Shown: in pieces, positions 16,470-24,353 of the stretch
Layout: the number at the start of each line of letters is the position of its first letter
Numbering within the stretch: the first letter of the stretch is position 1
Origin: Nitrospinota bacterium
GTDB lineage: Bacteria; JADFOP01
Length of the DNA: 47,637 nt
Direction: 5' to 3'
Assembly (NCBI GenBank): GCA_022562795.1
Contig: JADFOP010000013.1
Span: 1-47,637 of the forward strand
Notes under the pieces: generated by a model
The model's database searches: none
What the model saw: the letters and a program-made list of their open reading frames with translations, nothing else
What the model was told of the DNA's origin: nothing
Position numbers and translations under genes: made by a program

Positions 16470-16625
16470 AGAATACAACATACTGTGGCAGGGGACTCCC
16501 TCCATCATCCAACCGAAGAAGGTGCGCTTAAAGAAGGTTGAACTCCCACCCCCTGCCACAGTATTCATTTGACCGAGGGCAATTCCCAATTATACCCAGC
16601 CTGGTCGCCCTGTCAAGGGTTTTTT
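16470..16625 (+). ncRNA. Candidate structured noncoding RNA, unclassified
   Basis: A perfect 15-bp inverted repeat, ATACTGTGGCAGGGG (16480-16494) and its complement (16549-16563), encloses an internal loop and a second stem CAACC/GGTTG with a 21-nt apical loop. It is preceded by a strong promoter and followed by CCCT-GTCA-AGGG and six T (16608-16625), a weak terminator. No good reading frame is present. The closing stem, open bubble and inner stem vaguely recall 6S RNA but it is much shorter; I do not recognise SRP RNA, tmRNA or a known riboswitch. The opposite strand also has a promoter, so the real transcript may be antisense to this one. Confidence 0.55.
16589..16616 (-). promoter_or_regulatory. 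Consensus sigma70 promoter facing the palindromic locus from the right
   Basis: On the minus strand TTGACA (16616-16611), 16 bp, TATAAT (16594-16589), both boxes perfect. A transcript from about 16582 would read leftwards through the same inverted repeat and reach a T-rich stretch (minus strand, about 16434-16412). Confidence 0.7.
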
Positions 16626-16681
16626 CCACCGCTTCTCCACATCTTCTCGCCATTAATCATTAATCGTTCTTTTTCCACGCC

Positions 16682-16710
16682 TTGTAGATGCGCCGAGCCG
16701 GTGGTATAAC
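16682..16710 (+). promoter_or_regulatory. Likely promoter of the methyltransferase gene
   Basis: TTGTAG (16682-16687), 17 bp, TATAAC (16705-16710). A start near 16717 gives a leader of about 36 nt containing GGAGG (16738-16742). Confidence 0.55.
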
Positions 16711-16752
16711 CCCCTTCAAGCGCCCCGCCTACTTTCTGGAGGAACACACCCG

Positions 16753-17739
16753 ATGGCCGCTCTTGAGACGTGGGACGACCTCTCCGAGCTCAGCAGGGGC
16801 TTCATGGCCGCCAGGATTATCATTGCGGCCGCTGAGCTGGAAATTTTCGACCACCTTGAGGATGAAGGGGCGACGGCCGAGGAGGTGGCCGCAAGCTTCG
16901 GAGGTACGGATCGGGCCTACGTCATCGTCTTGAACGCCCTGGCTGCTCTCGGGGTAATCGAGAAACAGGACGGCCGCTACCGTAACACCCCTCTCACCCA
17001 GCGCCACCTAGTCACCACGAGCCCCCAGTACCGTGGCGACGGCCTGCGGATCCACAGCAACCTGTGGGATAGCTGGACCGGGCTCGAATCAATCCTTCGC
17101 GGCGAACCTTATGAAGCCCCCAAAATCATGGACGACCCGGAGCGGAATCGCCGTTTCACCCGGGCCATGCACGCCTACCACTTCGACGAGGCCGGCGAAA
17201 TCGCTCCCCTGCTCGGGCTGGAGCGAGCCACCTCAATGCTCGACCTGGGGGGCGGCGCGGCCAGCTACTCCATCGCATTCTGCCAGGCCTCCCCCTCTCT
17301 AAAGGCCGTGCTCATAGATCGGGCCCAGACCCTTGAGACGGCCAGTGAGTACGTGGAAGAGCACGGCATGAGCGAGCGGATTACGCTTCGGGGCGGCGAT
17401 TTTTACGAAGATGAGGCCTTTGACCTGGGCGGTCCATACGACTTCGTCTTCATCTCCAACGTTCTCCACATCGAGGACGAGGGGCGTAACCTCGCCCTTC
17501 TCGGCAGGGCCTTCGAGGCCACAACGCCCGGAGGCCGCATCGTCATCAACGAGGTCCCAATCAAGGAGAGTGGCGTTGAACCACTTTGGGGCGCAATCTT
17601 CGCCGTCAATATGCTGGTAGCCACCGACCGGGGCGACAGCTATCCCCAGTCCACCATGGGCTCTTGGCTCAAGGCCGCGGGCTGCACCCGCGTGGACTTC
17701 CTCACCGAGGCTCTCACCATCGGCCACAAGGGGCAGTAA
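16753..17739 (+). CDS. SAM-dependent O-methyltransferase (Methyltransf_2 type)
   Basis: 328 residues. The N-terminal winged-helix dimerisation domain (residues about 10-85, AAAELEIFDHL then EEVAASFGGTDRAYVIVLNAL) precedes a Rossmann methyltransferase with the SAM motif MLDLGGGAASY near residue 160, then PYDFVFISNVLH and GGRIVINE. The family includes small-molecule O-methyltransferases of quinone, pigment and polyketide pathways; no specific substrate can be read. GGAGG lies 10 nt before the ATG. The gene is monocistronic with its own promoter. Confidence 0.85.
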   Translation: MAALETWDDLSELSRGFMAARIIIAAAELEIFDHLEDEGATAEEVAASFGGTDRAYVIVLNALAALGVIEKQDGRYRNTPLTQRHLVTTSPQYRGDGLRIHSNLWDSWTGLESILRGEPYEAPKIMDDPERNRRFTRAMHAYHFDEAGEIAPLLGLERATSMLDLGGGAASYSIAFCQASPSLKAVLIDRAQTLETASEYVEEHGMSERITLRGGDFYEDEAFDLGGPYDFVFISNVLHIEDEGRNLALLGRAFEATTPGGRIVINEVPIKESGVEPLWGAIFAVNMLVATDRGDSYPQSTMGSWLKAAGCTRVDFLTEALTIGHKGQ

Positions 17740-17791
17740 ACCCCGCCCTCGCCACCATCACCCCGTTTGACACAGTGGACAGATTTGACAT

Positions 17792-17884
17792 TTTTAGACA
17801 CTTTTGACATGGGTGCCCAGGTGTCCAATTCCGCCGTAACAAATTGAATATAAATATACAATGAGATAACCGGAGTGTCTAAAA
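17792..17884. repeat. Inverted repeat in AT-rich gap with recurring GTGTC words
   Basis: TTTTAGACACT (17792-17802) has its exact complement AGTGTCTAAAA at 17874-17884. Related words (GGTGTCC at 17819, AGGTGTCT at 17891, GACAC and GGACA near 17769-17780) recur around it. No gene is seen in 17740-18094. Confidence 0.5.
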
Positions 17885-17950
17885 TAAGGCAGGTGTCTAA
17901 GGGTAAATGAGAATGAAAATCGGTGATAATGAAGGGTTGAGGGGCTTGGC

Positions 17951-18066
17951 CCCTGCAGGGACAGGGTTGAACCCTGTCCGAGCGGATCCGCCTGAGGAGG
18001 ACAAGGGCTGTCCCTACATCCTGGGTAGTCGGGGTTCCGCCTCAGGTGGACCTCAGGCGGGCCCCC
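17951..18066. repeat. Intergenic hairpin repeat, copy B, with additional palindromes
   Basis: GGACAGGGTT (17959-17968) is followed after one base by its complement (17970-17979). CCGCCTGAGG (17989-17998) is the exact complement of 18051-18060. GGGTAGTCGGGG (18023-18034) with CCGCCTCAGG (18037-18046), loop TGGA and CCTCAGGCGG (18051-18060) is a second copy of the module at 1546-1584. The array lies just downstream of prfB and could act in 3'-end processing of its mRNA. Confidence 0.6.
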
Positions 18067-18094
18067 AACACATGTCTGGCTCTGAGGAGAACCC

Positions 18095-19199
18095 CTAACC
18101 CGCCGCTTGCATGAGGTAGGCTTCGATGAAGGGGTCGATCTCACCGTCCATGACGGCGTCGAGGTTGCCCGTCTCGACGCCCGTGCGGTGGTCTTTGACC
18201 ATCTGGTAGGGGTGGAAGACGTAGGAGCGGATCTGGCTGCCCCACGCGATATCCTTCTTGTCCTTATGCAGCTCTTCGAGCTTTTCGCGCTGGCGCTCCT
18301 GTTCGATCTTGTGGAGGCGGGCCCTGAGAATCTTCATCGCCGTGGCCTTGTTCTTATGCTGGCTCCGCTCGTTCTGGCAGGAGGCGACAATGCCCGTCGG
18401 AAGGTGGGTGATGCGTACCGCCGAGTCGGTGACGTTGACGTGCTGGCCGCCGGCGCCGCTCGAGCGATAGGTGTCGATTCTTAGGTCGTTCTCGTCGATT
18501 TCGACCTCGATCTCCTCGTCGATGTCTGGAAAGACGAATATGCTGGCGAAGGAGGTGTGGCGGCGGCGGTTGGTGTCGAAGGGGCTTATTCGCACCAGAC
18601 GGTGCACACCCACCTCGGAGCGGAGGTAGCCGAACGCGTATGGGCCGGACACCTCAAGGGTTGCGCTCTTGATGCCCGCCTCCTCGCCGCCCTGGACGTC
18701 TACGAGGCTTGTGGCGAAGCCCCTTCGTTCGGCCCAGCGGGCGTACATCCGAAGCAACATCTCGGCCCAGTCCTGGCTCTCGGTGCCCCCGGCGCCCGAG
18801 TGTATGAGGACGAGGGCGTCTCGGCCGTCGTGCTCTTCGGATAGCGTGAGCTGGAGCTCCTGGTCATCCAGGGCCTTTCCTATTCGCTTGACCGTGGCCT
18901 CGAGCTGGGCGATGAGCGCCCGGTCTTCCTCGGGCTCCTCGTCCACCAGGGAGATGAGTTCGGCCGTCTCGTCCACCTCCAGGCCCAAGCTATCCCAGTA
19001 GTCCAGAAGGTCGCCTATGTGAGCCCGCTCGCGGGAGAGGCGTTGCGCCCGCTCTGGATCATCCCAGAGGTCGGGCCGGGCGATGGTTTTGTCGAGCTCG
19101 CCCAGTCGGGCCCTTTTGGCCTCCAGGTCAAAGACGCCCCCGGAAGAGCTCCAACTTGGCGCGAAGCTCCTCGATTGTTCCGGCCAGGGCATCAAGCAT
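18095..19199 (-). CDS. prfB: Peptide chain release factor 2, expressed by programmed +1 frameshift
   Basis: The zero frame begins ATG at 19199 (AAGGAGG 7 nt upstream) with MLDALAGTIEELRAK and stops at TGA (19130-19128) as codon 24. Skipping one T at CTT-TGA-C moves to the frame that begins DLEAKRARL and runs to 18095, giving about 367 residues. RF2 hallmarks follow: the SPF stop-recognition tripeptide (in RISPFDTN) and GAGGQ, which triggers peptide release. It decodes UGA and UAA. The frameshift senses RF2 level, as in most bacteria. It is the last gene of the HNH-lnt-prfB operon. Annotation as one continuous frame would give a wrong N-terminus. Confidence 0.95.
19127..19145 (-). promoter_or_regulatory. 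Programmed +1 frameshift site of prfB
   Basis: Minus-strand order: an internal Shine-Dalgarno-like run of G (about 19143-19137), then CTT (19133-19131), TGA (19130-19128) and C. This is the conserved prfB layout, in which the G-run pairs with 16S rRNA and tRNA-Leu slips from CUU to UUU. Confidence 0.92.
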
Positions 19200-19213
19200 A
19201 ACTCATCCTCCTT

Positions 19214-20842
19214 CTAGTCGTGCTCGTACTTGTACTCGTCCAGCGACAAGTCCGAGGTGATGACCATCGGGCCTCGGCCGGGGCCGGACCTCAAACGACC
19301 GACCACGGCTACTAGAATCAGCCCAATTAAGCAGGCGTATGCGAAGAGGTCGCCGATCCAGGTGTATAAAGCTCCCGGCTCGGCCACGACGGGAATGGTC
19401 TCTGTCACATGGGTGCGGACGAAGAGGTCCGTGGCCTGTACTACTCGCCCGAAGGGGTCCACGACTGCCGTTATTCCCGTGTTGGCCGCCCGAATGAGCG
19501 GGACCCGGTTCTCCACCGCTCGAAAGACCGCCATTGAGAGGTGCTGGGCGCTCGCCGCCGAGCGGCCGAACCATGCGTCGTTGGTGATGTTGACCAGGAA
19601 CTGCGCTCCCCCCTTAACGAACCGCCTCACCAGGTTGGGAAAGATGACCTCGAAGCAGATTAGCGTCCCAAATCGGCCCTGGGGGATTTCAAAGACAGTG
19701 TGGCGCTCGCCGGGATAGAAGGTCCCGATACCCTCAGCCAGCCTCCTCACGAAGAAGAGGACCGAGCTCAGAGGCACGTACTCCCCGAAGGGGACCAGGT
19801 GGATTTTGTCATAATGCTCCAGGGTCCCTCCTTCGGGGCCGAGCAGATAGGCCCGGTTGTAGTAAGCCTCCCGGCCGTCGATCTTCTCATACCCCGGCGC
19901 ACCCATCAGGTGGTAGACCTTCGTTCGGCGGACGACTGAGCGGACCTTCTCCTGCAGGGTTCCGTCCTGCTCGAAGTAGAATGGGGCGGCCGTCTCCGGC
20001 CAGACGATTAGCTGGGGCGCGGCGGGGCCTCGGCTCACCTCCGAGACCAGGACCGAGTAAAGGTTGACCGTCTCTTGCTGGGAGGCGGCGTCCCACTTGA
20101 GGTCCTGGGGGATGTTGCCCTGAAGCAGGGCGAATCGAAGCTTCGGGGTACCCGGCGGGACGGTCCGCTCCGGCCGCGCCAAAACGGACCATCCGTAGCC
20201 CAGGGCCAGGCCTACGGCCAGGGAGGCCGAGAGGATGAGCCTTACGTTGCTGGGCGCGGGCCTCCGGCGGACCAACCCGAATGTGCCGCTTCCGGCGAGG
20301 TTCTCAAACAGCTCCACGATCGTGGCATTGACCAGCACTATGAGGAACGCCACCCCGTATACGCCCGTGATGTCGGCAATCTGGATGACGGGCAACACGC
20401 TGAACTGGGAGTAGCCGAGGTTCGCCCAGGGGAAGCCGCTCAGGATGTGGGCCCGGGCGAGCTCCGCTACTACCCAGGCCAGCGGGGCAAGGAGCCAACG
20501 AAGGGCCCTCTGGCCTCCCGCGAGGACGACCACCGCCCATGCGAATAGGGCCACGTAGCAGGCCAGGTAGCCCGCCAGGAGCACTAGGACCCCAAGGCTT
20601 GCCGGCCAGGAGAGCTTGCCGTAGCGGGTCATTGTGTTCATGACCCAGAAGAGGACCGTTGAGTAGTGTATGAAGCCTGCAAGGGCGCCGAGCTTGAGGG
20701 CTTCGGTGGGCCTCGTGCGCCTAAGAGCCCAGAGCAACGGGACCAGGGCAACCCAGGCCACCACCCAAAGGTTCGAGGAGGGAAATGCCGCCGTCAGCAT
20801 ACCACCGCTTGCTGCGGCCAACAGCAGCTTATTCGTCGACAT
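19214..20842 (-). CDS. lnt: Apolipoprotein N-acyltransferase
   Basis: 542 residues from ATG 20842, which has GGGAGGAG 8 nt upstream; the GTG at 20866 would place that site inside the gene. Eight or so N-terminal transmembrane segments (residues 1-215) precede a periplasmic nitrilase-like domain with the catalytic triad Glu (WPETAAP), Lys (KIHLVPFGEY) and Cys (TLICFEVIFPN), then a last membrane segment. It adds the third acyl chain to lipoproteins in the inner membrane, the step after LspA. It is 15 nt upstream of prfB. Confidence 0.95.
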   Translation of the reverse strand: MSTNKLLLAAASGGMLTAAFPSSNLWVVAWVALVPLLWALRRTRPTEALKLGALAGFIHYSTVLFWVMNTMTRYGKLSWPASLGVLVLLAGYLACYVALFAWAVVVLAGGQRALRWLLAPLAWVVAELARAHILSGFPWANLGYSQFSVLPVIQIADITGVYGVAFLIVLVNATIVELFENLAGSGTFGLVRRRPAPSNVRLILSASLAVGLALGYGWSVLARPERTVPPGTPKLRFALLQGNIPQDLKWDAASQQETVNLYSVLVSEVSRGPAAPQLIVWPETAAPFYFEQDGTLQEKVRSVVRRTKVYHLMGAPGYEKIDGREAYYNRAYLLGPEGGTLEHYDKIHLVPFGEYVPLSSVLFFVRRLAEGIGTFYPGERHTVFEIPQGRFGTLICFEVIFPNLVRRFVKGGAQFLVNITNDAWFGRSAASAQHLSMAVFRAVENRVPLIRAANTGITAVVDPFGRVVQATDLFVRTHVTETIPVVAEPGALYTWIGDLFAYACLIGLILVAVVGRLRSGPGRGPMVITSDLSLDEYKYEHD

Positions 20843-20944
20843 GGGCCGTCTCCTCCCCCGGCTCACTCCGCGAGGGGCCCTGTGCGGCCAGGCGTCGGTC
20901 CGGAGGCATCCTTCGCGAGGTCCGCGGCCAGGGCTCGCGCCCGG

Positions 20945-21469
20945 TCAGCCTTTGGAAGCGTAGACGAGGTACTTGGCCCAGGCGGCCTGCACCGAGGCCG
21001 GGGCACCTTGGGCGGTGCGGGCAAAGGAGAGGTCGCTAGGACGAACGGGCGGGCGTAGCAGCGACAAGGAGGTCTCATGGAGAGGGCGGTCGCCCTTCTT
21101 GGCGTTGCAGCTCCGGCATGCGATGACGACGTTCTCCCAGTCGGTCGCCCCGCCCCGGGAGCGGGGAATGACGTGGTCGAGGGTGAGTGTGCCGCCGCCG
21201 CCGCAGTACTGGCAGGTGTACTGGTCGCGCTTGAAGACGTTCTTCTTGCTGAAGGCCACGCCCGGCCGGTACGGCCTTCTAACGTAACGCATGAGGCGGA
21301 TGACGGCGGGCAGCCTCATCGTCAAGGAGGGCGAGCGAACCAGGTAGCCGTCAACCTCAACCTTCTGGGCCCGTCCCTTGAGGACCATGACGATGGCCCG
21401 CCGGGTGGCGCAAAACTGCAACGGCTCGTAAGAGCTATTGAGTACGAGGACTTTCCATTCGGGCAACAT
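20945..21469 (-). CDS. HNH endonuclease family protein
   Basis: 174 residues. The HNH/zinc region is complete: YTCQYCGG, then LDHVIPRSRGG, NVVIACRSCNAKKGDR, giving two CxxC pairs and the His-Asn-His core (residues about 85-130). The N-terminal 60 residues (VLNSSYEPLQ, RRAIVMVLKGRA) are characteristic of the widespread free-standing HNH proteins of unknown role, not of homing or restriction enzymes. It is the first gene of an operon with lnt and prfB, with AGAGGAA 8 nt upstream of its ATG and a perfect promoter. A housekeeping DNA-repair role is possible but unproven. Confidence 0.88.
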   Translation of the reverse strand: MLPEWKVLVLNSSYEPLQFCATRRAIVMVLKGRAQKVEVDGYLVRSPSLTMRLPAVIRLMRYVRRPYRPGVAFSKKNVFKRDQYTCQYCGGGGTLTLDHVIPRSRGGATDWENVVIACRSCNAKKGDRPLHETSLSLLRPPVRPSDLSFARTAQGAPASVQAAWAKYLVYASKG

Positions 21470-21496
21470 TCCAACGTTCCTCTGGTGATGACCGAG

Positions 21497-21526
21497 ATTA
21501 TAAGGGCGGGCTCAAACAGTTGTCAA
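21497..21526 (-). promoter_or_regulatory. Consensus sigma70 promoter of HNH-lnt-prfB
   Basis: TTGACA (21526-21521), 18 bp, TATAAT (21502-21497) on the minus strand, a full match in both boxes. The start at about 21490 leaves a leader of about 21 nt. Confidence 0.82.
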
Positions 21527-21612
21527 CGGTCTTTTCCCTTCCACCCCGACTCGCTCTCTGGTATTCTTGCCTCAGAAGACCTTGATTTCCAACCAATTGG
21601 ATAGGAGCACTC

Positions 21613-23862
21613 GTGCTTCCGCGACCCCGCATCGTAAAGGTGACGCTGCTGGCAATCTCCCTGGTAATGGGAGGAGGGGCAGGCGCGCTCTTGAGCTACC
21701 TGCAGGACCTCCCCGAGGTCAAGTCCCTCGAGGACTACCGGCCCCAGACCGTAAGCCGACTCTACGACAAGGACGAGCGGCTAATCGCCACCTTCTATCT
21801 TGAGAAGCGCATCCTCGTTCCCTTGGGAAGCGTCCCCAAGACCCTCATTCAGGCCGTCATCGCCACTGAGGATGCCCGCTTCTACGATCACAGAGGCATC
21901 GACCCCAGGGGGATCGCCCGGGCCCTGTGGGCCGACATTAAGGCAGGCCGCATCGTTGAGGGCGGCTCCACCATCACCCAGCAGCTGGCCAAGGTCCTCT
22001 TCCTGACGCCCGAGCGGAGCCTCCGGCGCAAGATCAAGGAAGCCATCCTGGCGCTCCAGATCGAGAGGACGTACAGCAAGGACCAAATTCTGGAGTTTTA
22101 CCTCAACCAGGTCTATATGGGAAGCGGGGCATACGGCGTAGAGTCTGCCGCCCGGACCTACTTCGGTCGATCGGTCGAGGAGCTATCCCTGAGCCAGTCC
22201 GCCCTGCTCGCGGGCTTGCCCCGGGCCCCAAGCCGCTACTCGCCGTTGGGCCACCCCGACGAAGCCCTCAGGCGTCGAGCCCACGTGCTCGGCCGGATGG
22301 CAAAGATGGGCTTCATCATCCCTGAGGAGCAAGAGAGAGCCGCCCGAGAGCCCCTGCGGCTTGCCCAGAAAGTTGAGGAGCGCCACGCTCCCTACTTTGT
22401 CGAGCACGTGCGCAGGATTATCGAGGAGACCCATGGCGCTCAGGCCCTCTACCACGGGGGCCTGCACATCTCCACTACCCTGGACCTCGAGCTCCAGCGG
22501 GCCGCCGAAGAAGCCCTGGTCCGAGGTGCGAAGGCAGTCGAGAAGCGGGCCGGCTGGGAGCCGCTCGATCTCGACACCCCTCTTACGGAGCTCGATGGCC
22601 CGCCGGCCCTCGGTCAGCTCCTGACCGTCCTGGTCCTGGAGGTGCGGCCCAACGGCCTCGTCGTTGGCGTGGGAAACGAGGGCGGCTTCATCCCGGTTCA
22701 CACAATGGAATGGGCGAAAATCAACGACCCGTCGAAGGTCTTCAACATCGGTGAGCTCGTCCAGGGCCGGCTCGTTACCGTTGGGTCGGCCGGCAGCCCG
22801 CTTCGCTACACTCTGGCGTTGGACCAGGCTCCCCGCGTGCAGGGGGCCCTAGTCGCCTTGGACGTCTCAACCGGCGCCATCCGCGCCATGGTGGGCGGGG
22901 TGGACTTCGCTGCCAGCCAGTTCAACCGTGCTACCCAGGCCCGCCGCCAGCCGGGAAGCGCATTCAAGCCCTTCATCTACGCCGCGGCCCTCGACAACGG
23001 CTATACGGCTGCCGACCGGCTGGCCGACGCTCCCGTGGTATACGACGACCCCTCCACGGGCGAGCCCTGGAAGCCTACCAACTTCGAGAAGACCTTCCGC
23101 GGCTGGGTCACGGTGCGCACGGCCCTGGAGCATTCCATCAACGTGGCCACCGTCCGGCTGCTCAGTAAAATAGGCCCTTCCTCGGCCGTCGAGTACGCCG
23201 AACGGCTCGGCATCAACCCCTCTCTCAGGCCTTATCTCTCCCTGGCATTAGGGGCATTCGAGGTCTCCCCGATGGAGGTCACCAATGCCTACGGCGTCTT
23301 TGCCAGCGGAGGCATACGGGTCGAGCCTTACGCCGTTCAAGTCGTCACCGATGGGACGGGGGCCGTCGTGGACGAGCACGTTCCATCGCCTCGGGACGTC
23401 CTGAGGGCAGAGACGGCCTACCTCGTGACTTACCTCCTGCAGGGGGTGGTCAAACACGGCACTGGGCGTGTTGCCAGAAGCCTGGGACGGCCGGTCGCCG
23501 CCAAGACGGGCACGACCAACGACTTCCAGGATGCCTGGTTCATCGGCTACACGCCTCAGTTGGTCGTCGGCGTCTGGGTTGGACGTGACGACAACCGCCC
23601 ACTCGGAGAAGGTGCAACGGGGGCCCGCGCGGCCGGGCCCATCTGGGTGCAGTTCATGCAGCAGGCCATGAAGGGGTTGCCGGAGGAAGAATTCAAAGTG
23701 CCGCCAGGGGTCCGTTTTCTCAAGGTGGACCGCCGCACGGGCCTATTAAGCCGAGAGGGCTGTGGGCCAAAGGTGCGGGAGGCCTTCATCGAGGGCTCAG
23801 AGCCGACACGCTCCTGCACCGATACAACCCTTCAGGAACTCATGCGGAGAGATTTGGGATAA
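21613..23862 (+). CDS. mrcA: Penicillin-binding protein 1A-type bifunctional peptidoglycan synthase
   Basis: 749 residues from GTG 21613 with AGGAG 5 nt upstream. One N-terminal membrane helix; family GT51 glycosyltransferase (residues about 60-230) with EDARFYDHRGID containing the catalytic Glu, GGSTITQQLAK and the YLNQVYMG motif; then an OB-like insert (about 310-400), and the transpeptidase with SAFK (nucleophile Ser), SIN and KTGTTND (KTG box). It polymerises and cross-links peptidoglycan in the periplasm. It is divergent from the HNH operon. A terminator follows. Confidence 0.93.
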   Translation: MLPRPRIVKVTLLAISLVMGGGAGALLSYLQDLPEVKSLEDYRPQTVSRLYDKDERLIATFYLEKRILVPLGSVPKTLIQAVIATEDARFYDHRGIDPRGIARALWADIKAGRIVEGGSTITQQLAKVLFLTPERSLRRKIKEAILALQIERTYSKDQILEFYLNQVYMGSGAYGVESAARTYFGRSVEELSLSQSALLAGLPRAPSRYSPLGHPDEALRRRAHVLGRMAKMGFIIPEEQERAAREPLRLAQKVEERHAPYFVEHVRRIIEETHGAQALYHGGLHISTTLDLELQRAAEEALVRGAKAVEKRAGWEPLDLDTPLTELDGPPALGQLLTVLVLEVRPNGLVVGVGNEGGFIPVHTMEWAKINDPSKVFNIGELVQGRLVTVGSAGSPLRYTLALDQAPRVQGALVALDVSTGAIRAMVGGVDFAASQFNRATQARRQPGSAFKPFIYAAALDNGYTAADRLADAPVVYDDPSTGEPWKPTNFEKTFRGWVTVRTALEHSINVATVRLLSKIGPSSAVEYAERLGINPSLRPYLSLALGAFEVSPMEVTNAYGVFASGGIRVEPYAVQVVTDGTGAVVDEHVPSPRDVLRAETAYLVTYLLQGVVKHGTGRVARSLGRPVAAKTGTTNDFQDAWFIGYTPQLVVGVWVGRDDNRPLGEGATGARAAGPIWVQFMQQAMKGLPEEEFKVPPGVRFLKVDRRTGLLSREGCGPKVREAFIEGSEPTRSCTDTTLQELMRRDLG

Positions 23863-23882
23863 GGGAGCATATCATGACCTAG

Positions 23883-23905
23883 GAGACCCTAGAGGGGTCT
23901 CTTTT
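23883..23905 (+). terminator. Rho-independent terminator after the PBP1A gene
   Basis: GAGACCC (23883-23889), 5-nt loop, GGGTCTC (23895-23901), then four T. A 7-bp perfect stem 21 nt after the stop codon. Confidence 0.75.
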
Positions 23906-24278
23906 CATCCGAAAATTGTAAACCACAGGGCCGAGGTTGGGGTACTCAACGACCTAATAGCCGACACAGTTCACCGGGAATCTCTTCGGCGGAGGAGACC
24001 TACCCGATTCGAACAACATTTAGATAGTGGCCAAATCAGAATCGAAGGAGCACAATAATTAATAGTTGCTTACAGCTCAATGGGGGGACAGACCAGAAGG
24101 CAAAGCCACACGGAAAAAATAATCTTGAACAAATTAGTCAACTTTATTCTTGACAAATCAGACTTTATGAGTAAAGATTAAATGGTGGTTGGCCATCCAG
24201 TCGTCGCACGACGTATATATATTGTAGAAATAGGGGGAAGGGGTGGCTGCTTACCGGGTGATTTTCGCCGAGGCCCCC
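23906..24278. other. Gene-free gap before the sulfate assimilation cluster
   Basis: No convincing gene. 24040-24240 is AT-rich. TTGACA occurs at 24150-24155 but the expected -10 position is poor; immediately after it CTTTA-TGAG-TAAAG (24163-24176) is a small palindrome. CGTCG-CA-CGACG is a second palindrome near 24202-24213, just before TATATATA. These are candidate control sites for the cysteine/sulfate genes. Confidence 0.35.
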
Positions 24279-24353
24279 ATGTCTAAGCGGATATCGACAG
24301 CGGCAAGCGAGATTTTGGAGCGCAGAGAAGAGTGGACGCAATTATCCATTTGA
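24279..24353 (+). CDS. Possible 24-residue upstream peptide coupled to the permease gene
   Basis: ATG 24279 opens MSKRISTASEILERREEWTQ and closes at TGA 24351-24353, whose A is the first base of an in-frame ATG of the permease gene (TGATG). The spacing suggests translational coupling, but there is no clear ribosome site and the peptide is not recognised. Confidence 0.25.
   Translation: MSKRISTAASEILERREEWTQLSI

Noticed and set aside
16287-16589. Minus-strand ORF of 100 residues across the palindromic locus
   Set aside because: Low-complexity translation, no ribosome site, and it covers promoters and the inverted repeat.
16470-16625. 6S, SRP RNA, tmRNA or a known riboswitch
   Set aside because: The locus is much shorter than 6S and lacks the SRP apical loop sequence, the tmRNA tRNA-like ends and any aptamer consensus I know.
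23906-24058. ORF continuing beyond the PBP1A gene
   Set aside because: Only a frame shadow past a clear terminator; no start, ribosome site or family resemblance.
24150-24178. TTGACA as a promoter for the sulfate cluster
   Set aside because: No acceptable -10 box at 16-18 bp, so it is kept only as a remark in the gap entry.
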